Positions 1 to 8,118 of a DNA stretch of 64,000 nucleotides are shown in pieces (within the stretch, counting starts at the first letter, position 1; every line of letters starts with the position of its first letter). The notes under the pieces are model-generated. The model saw only the letters and a program-made list of their open reading frames with translations, had not been told where the DNA came from and did not search any database. The translations under genes were made by a program, and so were the position numbers. The stretch is from Streptomyces sp. NBC_01429 (GTDB lineage: Bacteria; Actinomycetota; Actinomycetes; Streptomycetales; Streptomycetaceae), in assembly GCF_036231945.1 (NCBI RefSeq), contig NZ_CP109599.1, forward strand, positions 3,690,501 through 3,754,500. Reading direction: 5' to 3'.

Positions 1-173
1 GCTGTCCGGTCCTGGGACCTGGCGTCCGGCGCCGAGATACCCGCCTGTGGCTGCCGTCCTCCGGCGGGGTCGGCCTGCGCGGTCCACACCGAGGTGGCGG
101 CGGCCACCACCGTCACCCCGAGCGCCGCCGCGAGAAGCTTGCCGTGCCATCCCCTTCCCTGGTGCCTTGCCAT
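1..173 (-). CDS. Secreted protein, N-terminal part (runs off window start)
   Basis: The minus-strand frame opens with ATG at 171-173 and stays open to the window edge, about 57 codons. It begins MARHQGRGWHGKLLAAALG, followed by a hydrophobic stretch ending TSVWTAQADP. That is a typical Sec signal peptide: basic N-region, Ala/Val-rich core and a likely cut after an A-x-A-like site near residue 34. A purine-rich AAAGGGG lies about 9 bases upstream of the ATG. The mature domain is outside the window, so no function can be given. Confidence 0.6.
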   Translation of the reverse strand, partial: MARHQGRGWHGKLLAAALGVTVVAAATSVWTAQADPAGGRQPQAGISAPDARSQDRT

Positions 174-440
174 GCCCGCCCGCCCCTTTGCTGTCTCCGC
201 CGATGCCGTGCACCCATGAAGACATACGAACGCCCCTACAAGCTCCCTCTGTTACCGATCACGGACGAATCCGCAGGGGGCCGGCGACAAACGCGGGAGT
301 TCCGCGACAGACGAGGGGGCGGGGCGCTACGGACACGCCTTCCGCGGCCTCGCCGTCCGCGGCTCCGTCACCCAGCCACCCAGCCACCGGGCCACCGGGC
401 CCGCCCACGCGCCCCGATGCCCGCCACCACAAACGAAGAA

Positions 441-466
441 GAGCCCGTCAGCAAGCTGACGGGCTC
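441..466 (-). terminator. Hairpin terminator downstream of the 503-1102 gene
   Basis: GAGCCCGTCAG (441-451) and CTGACGGGCTC (456-466) form a perfect 11-bp stem with a 4-base loop. On the minus strand it is followed by the T-rich TTCTTCGTTT, as expected of an intrinsic terminator for the gene ending at 503. Confidence 0.75.
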
Positions 467-482
467 CCGCGAAAGATCGAGG

Positions 483-502
483 CTGACCTGCTGTCAGGTC
501 AG
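483..502 (-). terminator. Second hairpin abutting the stop codon
   Basis: CTGACCTG (483-490) and CAGGTCAG (495-502) form a perfect 8-bp stem with loop CTGT, directly against the TGA stop (503-505) of the minus-strand gene. With the hairpin at 441-466 it makes a tandem 3'-end structure. Confidence 0.5.
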
Positions 503-1102
503 TCAGATCGTCGGTGTTTCGTCAACGATCTCTTTGTGCGGCTCGACAACGAACCTCCAGCCATCGCTGGGCTCCAGGAACCGCACTCGGGTCGGGTAGA
601 TGTCCAGGGCGCGGCGGTCGCGGTTCTGGCTGTTCGTGTTCTTCCGCCCCCGGGCCGGCTCCTCGTACAGGTCGACCTTGACGTCCGGCACCGCGACGGA
701 TTCCTCGCTCCAGCGCTGAACAATCCCCGCGCCGAAGGCGTCCCGGGCGGCGGTGTAGAGCGAATCCAGGGATTCCTTGTTCCCATTGGGAACGAAGAGG
801 GCGAGGTTCAGGAGGACGCCGGCACTCTGGAGAACCTCGATTTCCTCTCCCGTCTTGTCGGCAACCCAGATCCCGCCCTCTTCGGCATTGTCCGGGAGAA
901 TGTGGATTTCCTCACCGAAGACCGTCCTCGCGGTGAAGGACCCTCCCTCGAAATTCTTACCCGGCTCCGTAAGGGAAGCCGGGGCGTAGCAGTCGAGAGG
1001 AAGGCCATCCATCCCTGCCGAGACGAAGATGCCGTCCTGGAGGCCCAACTCCGAAACCTCGCCGGCCGTAAGACGTCGAGCCGTAACCTTCTCGGTATTC
1101 AC
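503..1102 (-). CDS. Hypothetical protein, 199 aa
   Basis: This acidic soluble protein has no signal peptide or membrane segment and belongs to no family I recognise. The start is GTG at 1100-1102, preceded by AAGGGGA at a normal distance; the N-terminus reads MNTEKVTARRLTAGEVSELG. The middle (about residues 55-110) looks like beta-rich repeats containing FGEEIHILPDN and GGIWVADKTGEEIEVL. The C-terminus is basic, then aromatic (GWRFVVEPHKE). Its base composition is visibly lower in GC than the neighbours, and AT-richer DNA flanks its promoter side. It ends in two tandem hairpins and appears monocistronic. It could be recently acquired. Confidence 0.7.
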   Translation of the reverse strand: MNTEKVTARRLTAGEVSELGLQDGIFVSAGMDGLPLDCYAPASLTEPGKNFEGGSFTARTVFGEEIHILPDNAEEGGIWVADKTGEEIEVLQSAGVLLNLALFVPNGNKESLDSLYTAARDAFGAGIVQRWSEESVAVPDVKVDLYEEPARGRKNTNSQNRDRRALDIYPTRVRFLEPSDGWRFVVEPHKEIVDETPTI

Positions 1103-1634
1103 GCCATTCCCCTTTTTTCGTGGCGTCCTGTGAATTCATTAAGACTCTACCACGAAGACGAACAGCCAGTTCCCTTTACGCGCTCCTGCGCGCTCGCGAC
1201 AGTCCGTCAAACTCTCCGGTTAAATTATCCAGCGGAATGGAAGACGAATCATCTCGCATCGCCGGTGAAACGGAGCACCCGTAGATAAACGGTCATTTCG
1301 AATCGCAACCCGGCGGCGGACAGCCGATCTCGGTGTTCGACGGCGACATTATTTCCGGCGTCAGGGGTCGCGGCTCACGCAAGTCGCGGCGCTTACACGT
1401 GCCGCACACACGTGACGCACTGCTTCCGGGTCCGCCCTTCTGTTCGCGTCGGCCGAGCCCAAGGGCCGGGGGAGGCTCGGGAGCCCCTCATCCCCTTGCC
1501 CCCCGTCCGCCAGGGTCTCCTGGTCGCCAGGGTTCCCCAGTCGAATCCGCCGGGGACCCGCACTTGAGTGCCTCTCGTACGTACTTCCTGGAGAAGCGCT
1601 CACGTTGTGGAGCCGGGGTAAGGGGAGATCACGT
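1103..1634. other. Intergenic region between divergent genes
   Basis: About 530 bases lie between the divergent starts at 1102 (minus) and 1635 (plus). The first 230 bases are relatively AT-rich for this genome (for example around 1220 and 1280), which fits promoters and possible acquired DNA. From 1370 on it is ordinary high-GC sequence with short CG-rich inverted repeats. I see no convincing coding frame and assign no specific promoter. Confidence 0.5.
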
Positions 1635-2396
1635 ATGCAGGTGCTGCTCGTCGAGGACGACGCCTCCATCGCCGAACCGTTGGTGGACGGCCTCGCGCGG
1701 TACGGGTTCGCGATGCGGTGGGTGCGTACCGGTGCGGACGCGCTCGACGCTCCGTGCGGTGAGATGGTGCTGCTCGATCTGGGGCTGCCGGACATGGACG
1801 GTATCGATGTGTGCCGGCAGCTGCGGCAGCGTTCGGCGGTGCCGATCATCATGCTCACGGCCCGGGGAGCCGAGACCGATCGGGTGGTCGGGCTCGAAAT
1901 CGGGGCGGACGACTATCTGGCGAAGCCTTTCAGCATGCGGGAGTTGGTCGCGCGGATCCGCGCGGTGACCAGGCGTACGAGCATGGCGCCTCCTGAACCG
2001 CTCGCGCCCGCCGGGGGCGCGGTGGTGGCCACAGGCACGGTGGTTGGCGCAGGCACGGTGGTGGGCGCAGGCTCAGTGGTCGCCACGGGCTCGGTGCAGC
2101 GGGTGGGGAATCTGTCCATCGACCGGCGGACCCGGCAGGTGACGGTGGCGGGGCAACCGGTGATGCTCGCGCCGAAGGAGTTCGACCTGCTCGCACTGCT
2201 CGCCGAGGATCCGGGCGCGGTGTGTTCGCGGCAGCGGATCCTCGGCGCGGTGTGGGATCCGCACTTCTTCGGGCCGACCAAGACCCTGGACGTGCATATC
2301 GCCGCGCTGCGCCGCAAGCTGGGCGATCCCCGCCGGATCGAGACACTGCGCGGTGTGGGGTTCCGGCTCTCGGTCGGGGCCCGGCACGCTCGGTGA
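1635..2396 (+). CDS. OmpR/PhoB-family response regulator (orphan)
   Basis: A DNA-binding response regulator of 253 aa. The receiver domain (about 1-115) has acidic residues in VEDDAS, the phospho-acceptor Asp in LLDLGLPDMDG (about residue 49) and the Lys in YLAKPFS. The C-terminal winged helix (about 155-250) ends with the family signature FGPTKTLDVHIAALRRKLGD. ATG 1635 was chosen over the longer open frame because AAGGGGAG sits just upstream and the receiver domain begins at once with MQVLLVEDD. The inter-domain linker carries an in-frame repeat of VVGAGT/VVATGT units (about 2020-2095). No sensor kinase gene adjoins it, so the partner is unknown. Confidence 0.9.
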   Translation: MQVLLVEDDASIAEPLVDGLARYGFAMRWVRTGADALDAPCGEMVLLDLGLPDMDGIDVCRQLRQRSAVPIIMLTARGAETDRVVGLEIGADDYLAKPFSMRELVARIRAVTRRTSMAPPEPLAPAGGAVVATGTVVGAGTVVGAGSVVATGSVQRVGNLSIDRRTRQVTVAGQPVMLAPKEFDLLALLAEDPGAVCSRQRILGAVWDPHFFGPTKTLDVHIAALRRKLGDPRRIETLRGVGFRLSVGARHAR

Positions 2397-2447
2397 GCTG
2401 CGGGGGTAGGTGGGGTGAGCGGTCCGGGCCGGTGCGGCCAGGGGCTG

Positions 2448-3358
2448 TCAGGTGCCGGTCCGGTGCTCCTCCAGCATGCGGAGGAAGCCGCGTACCTCCG
2501 CGAGAGCCCCCGGCCTGAGGTCGGCGAGGAGGATCTCCTCACGGCTGGTGCCGGCCCGGCCGATCGCCCGGCCGTCCGGGCCGTGGACAGCGGTGCGTCC
2601 GCCGCACAGCCGGTGCGGCGGGCCGCCCACGGGGTTGACGAACAACGCGTACACCGTGTTCTCCAGCGCCCGCGCCGCGAGGTAGATCTCCGCCCGGTGC
2701 TCGTTGCCCGCCGCGAACGCGCTCGGGCACACATAGACATGGGCCCCGGCGAGCGCGGCGGCCCGGCCGTGTTCGGGGAAGGAGATGTCGTAACAGATCC
2801 CGAGCCCGAGTCTCCACCCGCCGACCGCCAGCACGACGGCGTCGCGCCCGCCCGGGGTGAACAGTCCGCGCTCGTCGGCGTGCCACAGGTGGCGCTTGTC
2901 GTAGACCACGGTCACCGTGCCCGTCGGGTCGAACGCCACGACGGAGTACGGGTGCCGTCGGCCCGGCGTACCGGGGCCCCGGCCAGTACGGTCACGCCAT
3001 GGCTCACCGCCGCCCCGGCCAGCGCGTCGAGACGGGGGTCGGCCACCGTTCCGCGCTCGTCGGCGGACACCTCGCAGCGGTCGGGGTGGGTGGCCAGGGT
3101 CGTCAAGTCATAACCGCAGAGGTGTAGTTCGGGGAGTACGACCACCCGGGCGCCCTCCCCGGCGGCACGCGCCGCCAGCGCGGCGGCGCCGCGTGCGTTG
3201 GCCGCGATGTCCCCGGGCACGGCGGTGGCCTGAGCCGCCGCCACCCGCAGTGGGGACGAGGGGAGGGCGAGGTGGGGGAGGTGGGGGTCGTCCGGGAGGT
3301 GGGGGAGGTCCGTGAGGTGGGGGTCGTCGGGGAGGTGGGGGTCGTCCGGGAGGCTCAT
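2448..3358 (-). pseudogene. Nitrilase-family carbon-nitrogen hydrolase, interrupted by a frameshift
   Basis: Two overlapping minus-strand frames together encode one nitrilase-superfamily amidase. The upstream frame (start 3358, usable to about 2945) has the catalytic Glu in VVLPELHLCGYD. The downstream frame (to 2448) has the catalytic Lys in YDKRHLW and Cys in GICYDISFPE. They join if one base is restored near 2945-2955, giving a DGTR-YSVVAFDPTG junction and about 303 aa, the normal family length. The ATG at 3356-3358 overlaps the stop of the upstream flavin reductase gene (ATGA), so it was translationally coupled. The N-terminus is a PDDPHL repeat tract, unusual for the family. All three catalytic residues are intact, so a recent mutation or a sequencing error are both possible. 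Confidence 0.8.
3264..3352. repeat. Short tandem repeats in the nitrilase N-terminus
   Basis: Imperfect copies of a GGAGGTGGGGGTCGTCCG-like unit, in multiples of three, encode the PDDPHL/TDLPHL repeats at the start of the nitrilase frame. Such low-complexity tracts recur at gene ends across the window. Confidence 0.7.
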
Positions 3359-4275
3359 CCGGGCGTTCCGGCTCCGTTGCCGGTGCCGCGCGCGATGTCC
3401 TCGTGGCGCTGCTTCTCGTACCCCGGCTCCTCGTACCTCGGCTCCTCTTGCCCCGGCTCCTCTTGCCCCGGCTCCTCGTGTCCCAGCGTCGCGTAGCCCG
3501 GCTTCGCGTCACCCCGCTCCACCCTCACCCGGCAGCCCCGCCGCCGGTCCCCCGCCGCACGGTCCGGGACCGGCAGTTCGGCGAGGAAGTCCCCGTAACG
3601 GGACGGCGGATACTCACCCAGCGGTACGGACCCCCCGTCCGGTGTCAGCAGGCTCACCCGCCAGGGAGCGCCGGCGGGGGCACCCGACGGGCCCGTCGCC
3701 GCGACCCGCAGCAGACCGCCGGGCAGCCACTGCGCGGTGGCGACGATCGCCGTGCGCCGGACCGGGGCGCCGAGCGTGTGCATCGCGCCGTGCTTGACCA
3801 GCGGCCGGGGCGTGCCCGGGGGCAGATGTGCCGCGACGACCTCACCCGCGTACAGAGTGTGCACGGGAAAGCGGACGGTCTCGCGGAGCACACACTCGAC
3901 GGCCAGCACTCCCCCGGTCACCCAGGGGGTGCCGGTGGCTTCCGGGGCGCCGAAGCCGATCAGCTCGCTGGCGCTCTTGTCGATGTCGGCCACGGAGAAA
4001 CTGCCCGCGAAATCGGCGAGTTCGGCCTGGTCCTCCGCGCACAGGGTCAGCGAGAACTCCCCGGCCTCGGTGAGCAGTCCACGGGTGGCGGCCCGTGGGC
4101 CGAGGACGACGGCGACGTAGAGCGGGTCCTTGTTGACGAAGTACGACCACTCGGCCGCCATCACGTTCGTGGCGGAGCCGTGCCGTACGGAGACCAGGCC
4201 CACGGTGCTCGTGAGCTTCTTCCAGAGGTTCTCCGGGAGACGGGGCGCGGTCGGTGCCAGAGGTGTGTCCGACAT
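3355..4275 (-). CDS. Flavin reductase-like domain protein (FMN-binding split barrel)
   Basis: The protein is 306 aa. Residues about 10-170 match the flavin reductase-like family: WKKLTSTVGLVSVRHGS, then NVMAAEWSYFVNKDPLYVAVVLG and the ELIGFGAPEATGTPWV region. Such proteins bind FMN or FAD and reduce free flavin or act as flavin-dependent enzymes. The C-terminus from about 270 is a repeat of EEPGQEEP-like units. Start ATG 4273-4275 (MSDTPLAP) was chosen because the family domain begins immediately after; the much longer open frame upstream is antisense-like coding of the neighbour. Its TGA overlaps the nitrilase ATG. It lies about 70 bases downstream of the SUMF1-like gene, with a GTACGGGCAC repeat between. 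In context it may supply reduced flavin or a redox step to the pathway. Confidence 0.85.
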   Translation of the reverse strand: MSDTPLAPTAPRLPENLWKKLTSTVGLVSVRHGSATNVMAAEWSYFVNKDPLYVAVVLGPRAATRGLLTEAGEFSLTLCAEDQAELADFAGSFSVADIDKSASELIGFGAPEATGTPWVTGGVLAVECVLRETVRFPVHTLYAGEVVAAHLPPGTPRPLVKHGAMHTLGAPVRRTAIVATAQWLPGGLLRVAATGPSGAPAGAPWRVSLLTPDGGSVPLGEYPPSRYGDFLAELPVPDRAAGDRRRGCRVRVERGDAKPGYATLGHEEPGQEEPGQEEPRYEEPGYEKQRHEDIARGTGNGAGTPG

Positions 4276-4305
4276 GGGCGGTGTGGACGGTTCGGGGGGC
4301 GTAGC

Positions 4306-4344
4306 GGGCACGGGCAGGGGTACGGGCACGGGTACGGGCACGGG
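4306..4344. repeat. GTACGGGCACGG 12-mer repeat
   Basis: About three copies of a 12-base GTACGGGCACGG-type unit fill the gap between the SUMF1-like and flavin reductase genes. Related hexamer-based tracts occur at 6010-6060, 29036-29070, 32270-32315 and 43210-43281. Confidence 0.7.
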
Positions 4345-4345
4345 T

Positions 4346-5383
4346 TCACTGTTCCTTCGGTTGGTGCGGCGGCCTCGTGCCGGTCGCGAGCCGGAAGCCG
4401 ACCGGGTAGAGAGGGCTGGGGAACGCGCCGTGGCGGCGCCGGGTACGGGCCAGGTCGCCGAAGCGGGAGAAGCTGCCGCCACGCGCCACCCGGTACTCCC
4501 GGGCCGTGCCGTCGGGCAGCGGGGCCACGGCCAGATCGTCCGCCACGAACCGGCCGCCCCGGTACGGGCGGTAGGTGTCCGCCACGAACTCCTCCACGTT
4601 TCCGCCCAGGTCGAAGACGCCGAACGGCGACCGGCCCGCCGGGAACGCACCCACCGGAGTGGTGGTGTGGACACCCGCCTCCCTGGTGTTGGCGGCGGCC
4701 GGGTCGAAGGCGTCGCCCCACGGGAACTCCAGCCCGAGCGGCCCGCCCGCCGCGTACTCCCACTCCGCCTCGCCGGGCAGCCGCCAGGGGTGCCCCGTGC
4801 GCTCGGACAGCCAGGAGACGTAGGCGTCGGCGTCCTCGGGGCGTACCCCCGCGACGGGGTGGTTGGCACGGTCGTACGGATAGGCGCCCAAATACCAGGT
4901 CGTGGGCCGGTCGTGGCGGTCGAGCCGGTCACGGAAACTGAGGCGGTCCGTGGCGGCCAGGAAGGCGCGGTACTCCGCGTTGGTGACCGGATAGGCGCCG
5001 ATCCAGTAGTCGGCCAGCTCCACGGTGTGGGCCGGGGTCTCCTTCTCGATCCACTCCCGCTCCACCCCCACCCGGGCCCACGCGTCGGTCACGGCGTCGA
5101 GGTGCCCGGGCTCCAGCCCGATCCGTACGGTGCCACCGGGCACCGCCCGGGTGACGGGCAGCGCGCCCTCGGTACGGGGGTCCCCGACCAGCGCCAGCAG
5201 GCCGCCCGCCGCGAGGCGTACGGCGAGGGGCTCGGCGGGATTCTCGACGGTGACCGCCAGTTCCGCCGGGGTGAGCGCGGCGATCCTGGCCGCGTCCTCG
5301 GGGCGGGGGCGCAGTGCTCGCGGGTCGGCCAGAGCGGCCTGCTCGCGGAAGTGGGGCGCGGTCGCGGCCCGGGGCGCCGTCAT
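4346..5383 (-). CDS. SUMF1/FGE-fold protein without cysteine (ToxD-like)
   Basis: The protein is 345 aa. The C-terminal two thirds (about 85-335) is a formylglycine-generating-enzyme-type domain: YWIGAYPVTNAEYRAFL, WRLPGEAEWEYAAGG, FGVFDLGGNVEEFVAD, then RGGSFSRFGDLARTRRR. The N-terminal 80 residues are helical and Ala/Leu-rich. There is no cysteine anywhere, so it cannot be a classical Cys/copper FGE. In toxoflavin biosynthesis the SUMF1-domain protein ToxD accompanies a GTP cyclohydrolase II and a WD-repeat protein, the same three types found together here. The ATG (5381-5383) overlaps the ribA stop (ATGA), indicating coupled translation. Confidence 0.85.
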   Translation of the reverse strand: MTAPRAATAPHFREQAALADPRALRPRPEDAARIAALTPAELAVTVENPAEPLAVRLAAGGLLALVGDPRTEGALPVTRAVPGGTVRIGLEPGHLDAVTDAWARVGVEREWIEKETPAHTVELADYWIGAYPVTNAEYRAFLAATDRLSFRDRLDRHDRPTTWYLGAYPYDRANHPVAGVRPEDADAYVSWLSERTGHPWRLPGEAEWEYAAGGPLGLEFPWGDAFDPAAANTREAGVHTTTPVGAFPAGRSPFGVFDLGGNVEEFVADTYRPYRGGRFVADDLAVAPLPDGTAREYRVARGGSFSRFGDLARTRRRHGAFPSPLYPVGFRLATGTRPPHQPKEQ

Positions 5384-6135
5384 GCCCGTACCCGGAGCGG
5401 GCCGACAGCCAGTGTGTGGCCCGTCGTGTGCGCCTTGGCCGCCAGATAGCCGGCGTTGTCGTCGGTCAGATACAGCCCGGTCGCCACGGTGGCCGTCACC
5501 TCGATGCCATGGGCGCGCAACTGACGCACCTTTTCAGGGTTGTTGGTGAGCAGCCGGATCCGGTTCAGGTCCAGCGCGCGCAGCATGGCGGCGGCCACAC
5601 CGTAGTCCCGTTCGTCGGCTCCCCGGCCGATCAGGCGGTTGGCCTCGAAGGTGTCGGTGTGCCGGTTCTGGAGCAGGTAGGTGTCCAGCTTGTTGTAGAG
5701 GCCGATGCCGCGCCCCTCCTGTCGCAGATAGAGCACCGCCCCGCCGTCCTCGGCGATCCGGCACAGGGCCTCGTCGAGCTGGGGACCGCAGTCGCAGCGG
5801 GTGGAACCGAGGACGTCCCCGGTGAGGCACTCGCTGTGCAGCCGGACGAGCGGGGCGTCGGGCGGGTGGCCGAGCGGGGCGAGGTCCGGGGTGAGGGGCG
5901 GGGCGTCGGGATCGCGTGGTGGTACGAGGCAGGCCAGGTGCTCCCCCGGGTCGGGCAGCCCGTGGAAGGTGACGAGTTCGGCGCGCCGCCCGCGCGCGCG
6001 GTCCAGGGTGACGGGGACGCGTGCGCGTACCCGTACCTGTGCCCGTACCTGTGCCCGTACCTTTGTCTGCGGCTGCGTCTGTATCGGCGGCTCCGCCTGT
6101 GCCCGGTCGGTGGGGACTTCCTCGCTCGTGCTCAA
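5380..6135 (-). CDS. ribA: GTP cyclohydrolase II (ToxB/RibA type)
   Basis: Converts GTP to 2,5-diamino-6-ribosylamino-4(3H)-pyrimidinone 5'-phosphate, formate and pyrophosphate. The protein is 251 aa. Zinc ligands lie in HSECLTGDVLGSTRCDCG, the catalytic region in RQEGRGIGLYNK, and the Tyr corresponding to E. coli Tyr105 is kept (KLDTY, about residue 153). The end TNNPEKVRQL and VATGLYLTDDN is typical. No RibB domain is present. I chose TTG 6133-6135: it overlaps the stop of the WD-repeat gene (TTGA) and has GGGAGCGGG upstream. The N-terminus holds a QVRAQVRV repeat tract. The setting, between a WD-repeat gene and a SUMF1-like gene, points to specialised metabolism rather than housekeeping riboflavin synthesis. 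Confidence 0.9.
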   Translation of the reverse strand: MSTSEEVPTDRAQAEPPIQTQPQTKVRAQVRAQVRVRARVPVTLDRARGRRAELVTFHGLPDPGEHLACLVPPRDPDAPPLTPDLAPLGHPPDAPLVRLHSECLTGDVLGSTRCDCGPQLDEALCRIAEDGGAVLYLRQEGRGIGLYNKLDTYLLQNRHTDTFEANRLIGRGADERDYGVAAAMLRALDLNRIRLLTNNPEKVRQLRAHGIEVTATVATGLYLTDDNAGYLAAKAHTTGHTLAVGPLRVRA

Positions 6136-8108
6136 CTCGCCACCCGCTCCCCGACGTCGGCGGAGAGATCGGCCAGCGCGACCAGCTCGCCGATGTCCCA
6201 CGACCGCAGTTCCCGGACCCCGCCGCGCCGGTCCTGCCCCACGATCAGCAGCCGCCCGTCCCAGCCCGCGACCGCGACGCGCCGGTCGTCCAGCCGGATC
6301 ATGCAGGACAGCCCCTGCCGGAACTCGGCGAGCAGCCGGCCGGAGGCCAGTGTGCCCGCGCTGTCGTCCCAGTCGACCTGCCAGGCGTAGAGGCCGAAGT
6401 CGTACGACCCGGCCAGCACGACCGGACTGCTCGGATCACCCAGCAGGGCAACGCACTTGACGGATTCGTCGGGCCCCAGCAGGGTCTGCGTACGCTCCAC
6501 CCGCCGCCCCTCGTCCCCCGCCGTCAGCAGGCCGACCTTGACGGTGTGGTCCCGGGAGGCGGAGGCGACCACGCGCCCCTTCAGCCCGGCCACGGCGTTG
6601 ACCAGATTCCCGTGCTGCCAGAGCGTTTCGCGGTGGTGCAGGGACCCGGCCGCGACCGTACGGTCCGTGGCCGCCGAGAGGAAGCCGCCGCCGAACGCGG
6701 ACAGCGACTTGACCGAACCGCCGTGCGGCGCGCCCCGGTCCGTCTCGGTGAGGGTCGCCGGGTCGAGGGCGATCAACTCCCCGTTGTAGGTGCCCGCGAC
6801 GAGCCGGCCGCCGTCGAAGCAGAGGGAGGGCACCGGGGCGCCGAGGCTCTCGCCGACCAGGCGTGTGCCACGGTGGTGGGGACGGTCATAGCGTGCGCCG
6901 TCGAGTCGTGCGCCGTCGTTGCCTTCGCCGTCGTGGCGGACGACGTGCCCCGCGTACGTACCCGCGTAGACGGAGCCGTCCCGGGTGGCGAGCGACAGGA
7001 CCGGGCTGTCGGAGATCTCCAGCAGACGCGGGGGCCGGGACGAGGGCGGCGGGTGGCCCGTCCCGCCCGTCCCGTCCGCTTCACCGTCCGCTTCCTCCAT
7101 ACCCATGTCGATGGCGAGGACGCTGCCCGAGTCGCACCCGATGAGCAGCTCGTCCCCGAGGACCGCCAGCGCGTTCGCGCCGTGCCCCGGCCGTTCGGGG
7201 GCGGAGAGTGGGGTACCGGTGGCGAGGTCCAGCAGATGAGGGCCGCTCCAGAAGCTGCCCGCAGCGACCAGGCCCCGGGCCGTGGCGACCGACCGGGGCC
7301 ACATCCGGGCGTCGTCCACCCGCCGGATCCGTTCCCCGTCGACACCGAAGAAGTGCAGTGAGCCGTCGTAGGCGCCCACGACGAAGGAGGAGTCGTCGTC
7401 CGCCCACGCGACCGAGCGGGCCGCCGAGCTGGAGACCGTCACCGTGCGCAGGCACTCCAGCTCCGGTGTCAGCAGAATGACCACACCGTCGTCGCGCGCG
7501 ACGGCCAGCACCTTCCCGGAGTGGGACCAGGCGCAGCCTTCGACGGACGAGGTGTAGTGACGCGTCAACACCTCGGCGGGACGCCCCGGTTCGCCCACGG
7601 CGACCATGCCGTCCTCGCCCACGGTGGCGATCAGTCCGTCCCGGCTCACCGAGACCATCATGCAGTGGGCCGCGTGGGCGCTGATCTCGGCGAGAAAGGC
7701 GCCGGAAGCGGTGTCCCACAGGGTCGCCCGGCCGTCCTCGGAGACACAGATCAGACGTCGGCCGTCGGGCATCCAGGCCACCGAGTTGATGTCGTCGGTG
7801 TGTCTGGCCAGCGCCTGCACGAGTTCGTGCGGGCCGTGGTCGGGGATCCGCCACACCGCCACGGTCTTGTCAGCCGAGGCCGTGGCCAGCAGGGCCGGCC
7901 GGGTGGGGTTCCACGCGGCGGCGTTGACGAGACGGCGGTGACGCAGCCGGGTCAGCGGCAGGGGCTGGGCCGGGTCCGTGGTGTCCCACACCAGCACGGT
8001 CCCGTCGTACGAGCAGCTGGCGAGCCGTTCGCCGTCCGGCCGGAATGCGACATGGGTGATCGGGGCGGCATGGCCGGTCTCGTCGGGCCGCAGATCTATC
8101 GTGCGCAT
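6132..8108 (-). CDS. WD40-repeat protein (ToxC-like)
   Basis: The protein is 658 aa with clear WD blades: HVAFRPDGERLASCSYDGTVLVWD, AAWNPTRPALLATASADKTVAVW, VAWMPDGRRLICVSEDGRATLWD, and a second set of divergent blades in the C-terminal half ending LLIVGQDRRGGVRELRSW. It is probably two seven-bladed propellers in a cytoplasmic scaffold with no signal peptide. ATG 8108 was chosen because GAGGGAAG sits 6-8 bases upstream and the first blade follows; the longer frame is only a Thr-rich translation of the upstream gene's tail. The stop overlaps the ribA TTG. In toxoflavin clusters a WD-repeat protein (ToxC) is required, but its role is unclear. Confidence 0.88.
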   Translation of the reverse strand: MRTIDLRPDETGHAAPITHVAFRPDGERLASCSYDGTVLVWDTTDPAQPLPLTRLRHRRLVNAAAWNPTRPALLATASADKTVAVWRIPDHGPHELVQALARHTDDINSVAWMPDGRRLICVSEDGRATLWDTASGAFLAEISAHAAHCMMVSVSRDGLIATVGEDGMVAVGEPGRPAEVLTRHYTSSVEGCAWSHSGKVLAVARDDGVVILLTPELECLRTVTVSSSAARSVAWADDDSSFVVGAYDGSLHFFGVDGERIRRVDDARMWPRSVATARGLVAAGSFWSGPHLLDLATGTPLSAPERPGHGANALAVLGDELLIGCDSGSVLAIDMGMEEADGEADGTGGTGHPPPSSRPPRLLEISDSPVLSLATRDGSVYAGTYAGHVVRHDGEGNDGARLDGARYDRPHHRGTRLVGESLGAPVPSLCFDGGRLVAGTYNGELIALDPATLTETDRGAPHGGSVKSLSAFGGGFLSAATDRTVAAGSLHHRETLWQHGNLVNAVAGLKGRVVASASRDHTVKVGLLTAGDEGRRVERTQTLLGPDESVKCVALLGDPSSPVVLAGSYDFGLYAWQVDWDDSAGTLASGRLLAEFRQGLSCMIRLDDRRVAVAGWDGRLLIVGQDRRGGVRELRSWDIGELVALADLSADVGERVAS

Positions 8109-8118
8109 GGTGCTTCCC

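Noticed and set aside
47..1288. Long plus-strand open frame of 413 codons
   Set aside because: It is antisense to the minus-strand gene at 503-1102, lacks a ribosome-binding site and has Arg/Pro-rich shadow composition.
3355..4932. A 525-codon single gene fusing SUMF1 antisense-type sequence to flavin reductase
   Set aside because: Only the part from ATG 4275 matches a family; the upstream part is an out-of-frame reading of the SUMF1-like gene.
3403..5449. Long plus-strand open frames opposite the flavin reductase, SUMF1 and ribA genes
   Set aside because: Recognisable family domains and coupled starts lie on the minus strand; the plus frames are Arg/Gly/Pro-rich shadows.
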